The position numbers and the translations under genes are program-made. From an uncultured Pelagibacteraceae bacterium (GTDB taxonomy: Bacteria > Pseudomonadota > Alphaproteobacteria > Pelagibacterales > Pelagibacteraceae), in contig CACPDA010000013.1 of the NCBI GenBank assembly GCA_902632515.1, forward strand, positions 1 to 23,234: DNA of 23,234 nt, read 5' to 3'. This document shows positions 23,090 to 23,234 of this stretch, one piece after another. Every line of letters starts with the position of its first letter. The first letter of the stretch is position 1. The notes beneath the pieces are model-generated. The model saw only the letters and a program-made list of their open reading frames with translations. It was not told where the DNA came from and searched no databases.

Positions 23090-23234
23090 TTAATTTGATA
23101 CTATTTTTTTTAGTGTTTTAAAAGGTAATAATATACACTCTTTCCTAGTAATATTTTTCTTTTTGAATAATTTTTTTAAAAATAACCATTTTTTTTCAAT
23201 TATTTCAAAATTTCCATCAAAATATGATTTTGCA
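23090..23234 (-). CDS. C-terminal end of an unidentified gene, cut by the window edge
   Basis: A minus-strand frame is open from the window edge (first full codon at 23233) for 47 codons to TAA at 23092-23090, four bases before the HPP start. The translation is rich in Lys and Phe (EKKWLFLKKLFKKK, ILLPFKTLKKIVSN) and I do not recognise it. A 47-codon open frame is long for such AT-rich sequence, and the spacing to the HPP gene fits an operon, so it is probably the 3' end of a real gene. Confidence 0.55.
   Translation of the reverse strand, partial: AKSYFDGNFEIIEKKWLFLKKLFKKKNITRKECILLPFKTLKKIVSN

Noticed and set aside
1..23234. CRISPR arrays, insertion sequences, phage or defence genes, tRNA or rRNA genes
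   Set aside because: No spaced direct repeats, transposase or integrase motifs, terminal inverted repeats, or tRNA-like cloverleaf sequences were seen on either strand; the only repeated units are the two glycine aptamer cores.

Overview
The window looks like a streamlined marine alphaproteobacterium of the SAR11 / Pelagibacterales type. The evidence is strong AT bias with AAA/ATT/TTA-type codons, gaps of mostly 0-13 bases, many ATGA and TAATG stop/start overlaps, and a gcvT gene led by a tandem glycine riboswitch, an arrangement known from Candidatus Pelagibacter. The taxonomic call is inference; no rRNA or tRNA gene is visible. No stretch over 300 bases lacks a gene.

Layout. (1) 2-2510: the 3' part of guaA (cut by the window edge), panB overlapping it, and a convergent TerC-family membrane protein. 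(2) 2624-9211: a TRAP transporter (dctPQM), a convergent pair pxpA + secreted TPR protein on the minus strand, and pxpB-pxpC-EamA on the plus strand. The transporter beside all three subunits of ATP-dependent 5-oxoprolinase suggests pyroglutamate uptake and conversion to glutamate. (3) 9208-13755: a promoter whose -35 box contains the previous gene's stop codon, a two-aptamer glycine riboswitch, then gcvT-gcvH-gcvP. (4) 13762-18249: without a visible break, a lipid cluster (FAD amine-oxidase-like protein, DUF1365, Cfa-like methyltransferase, DUF3833 lipoprotein), then a convergent SDR. The family set matches loci for methylated/furan fatty acids and light or singlet-oxygen responses in other Proteobacteria. 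(5) 18274-19845: tspO, divergent from the SDR, and a DAO-type flavin oxidoreductase. (6) 19849-23234, minus strand: selO, NAD-dependent formate dehydrogenase, a candidate 16-residue upstream ORF, an HPP-family membrane protein and the end of an unknown gene.

How the genes fit together: glycine cleavage makes methylene-THF, CO2, NH3 and NADH; formate dehydrogenase can finish one-carbon oxidation after methylene-THF is converted to formate by enzymes outside the window; SAM-dependent lipid methylation also draws on one-carbon units. Pyroglutamate uptake would supply glutamate.

The least explained structure is in the junctions: two head-to-head pairs with near-palindromic -10 elements and little or no 5' leader, a terminator that runs into the selO start codon and carries its only -10-like boxes, and a small ORF with a hidden ribosome-binding site translationally coupled to formate dehydrogenase. 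No clearly novel multi-gene system is evident; the most testable new hypotheses are the HPP protein as a formate transporter, the fdh leader ORF and the symmetric divergent promoters.
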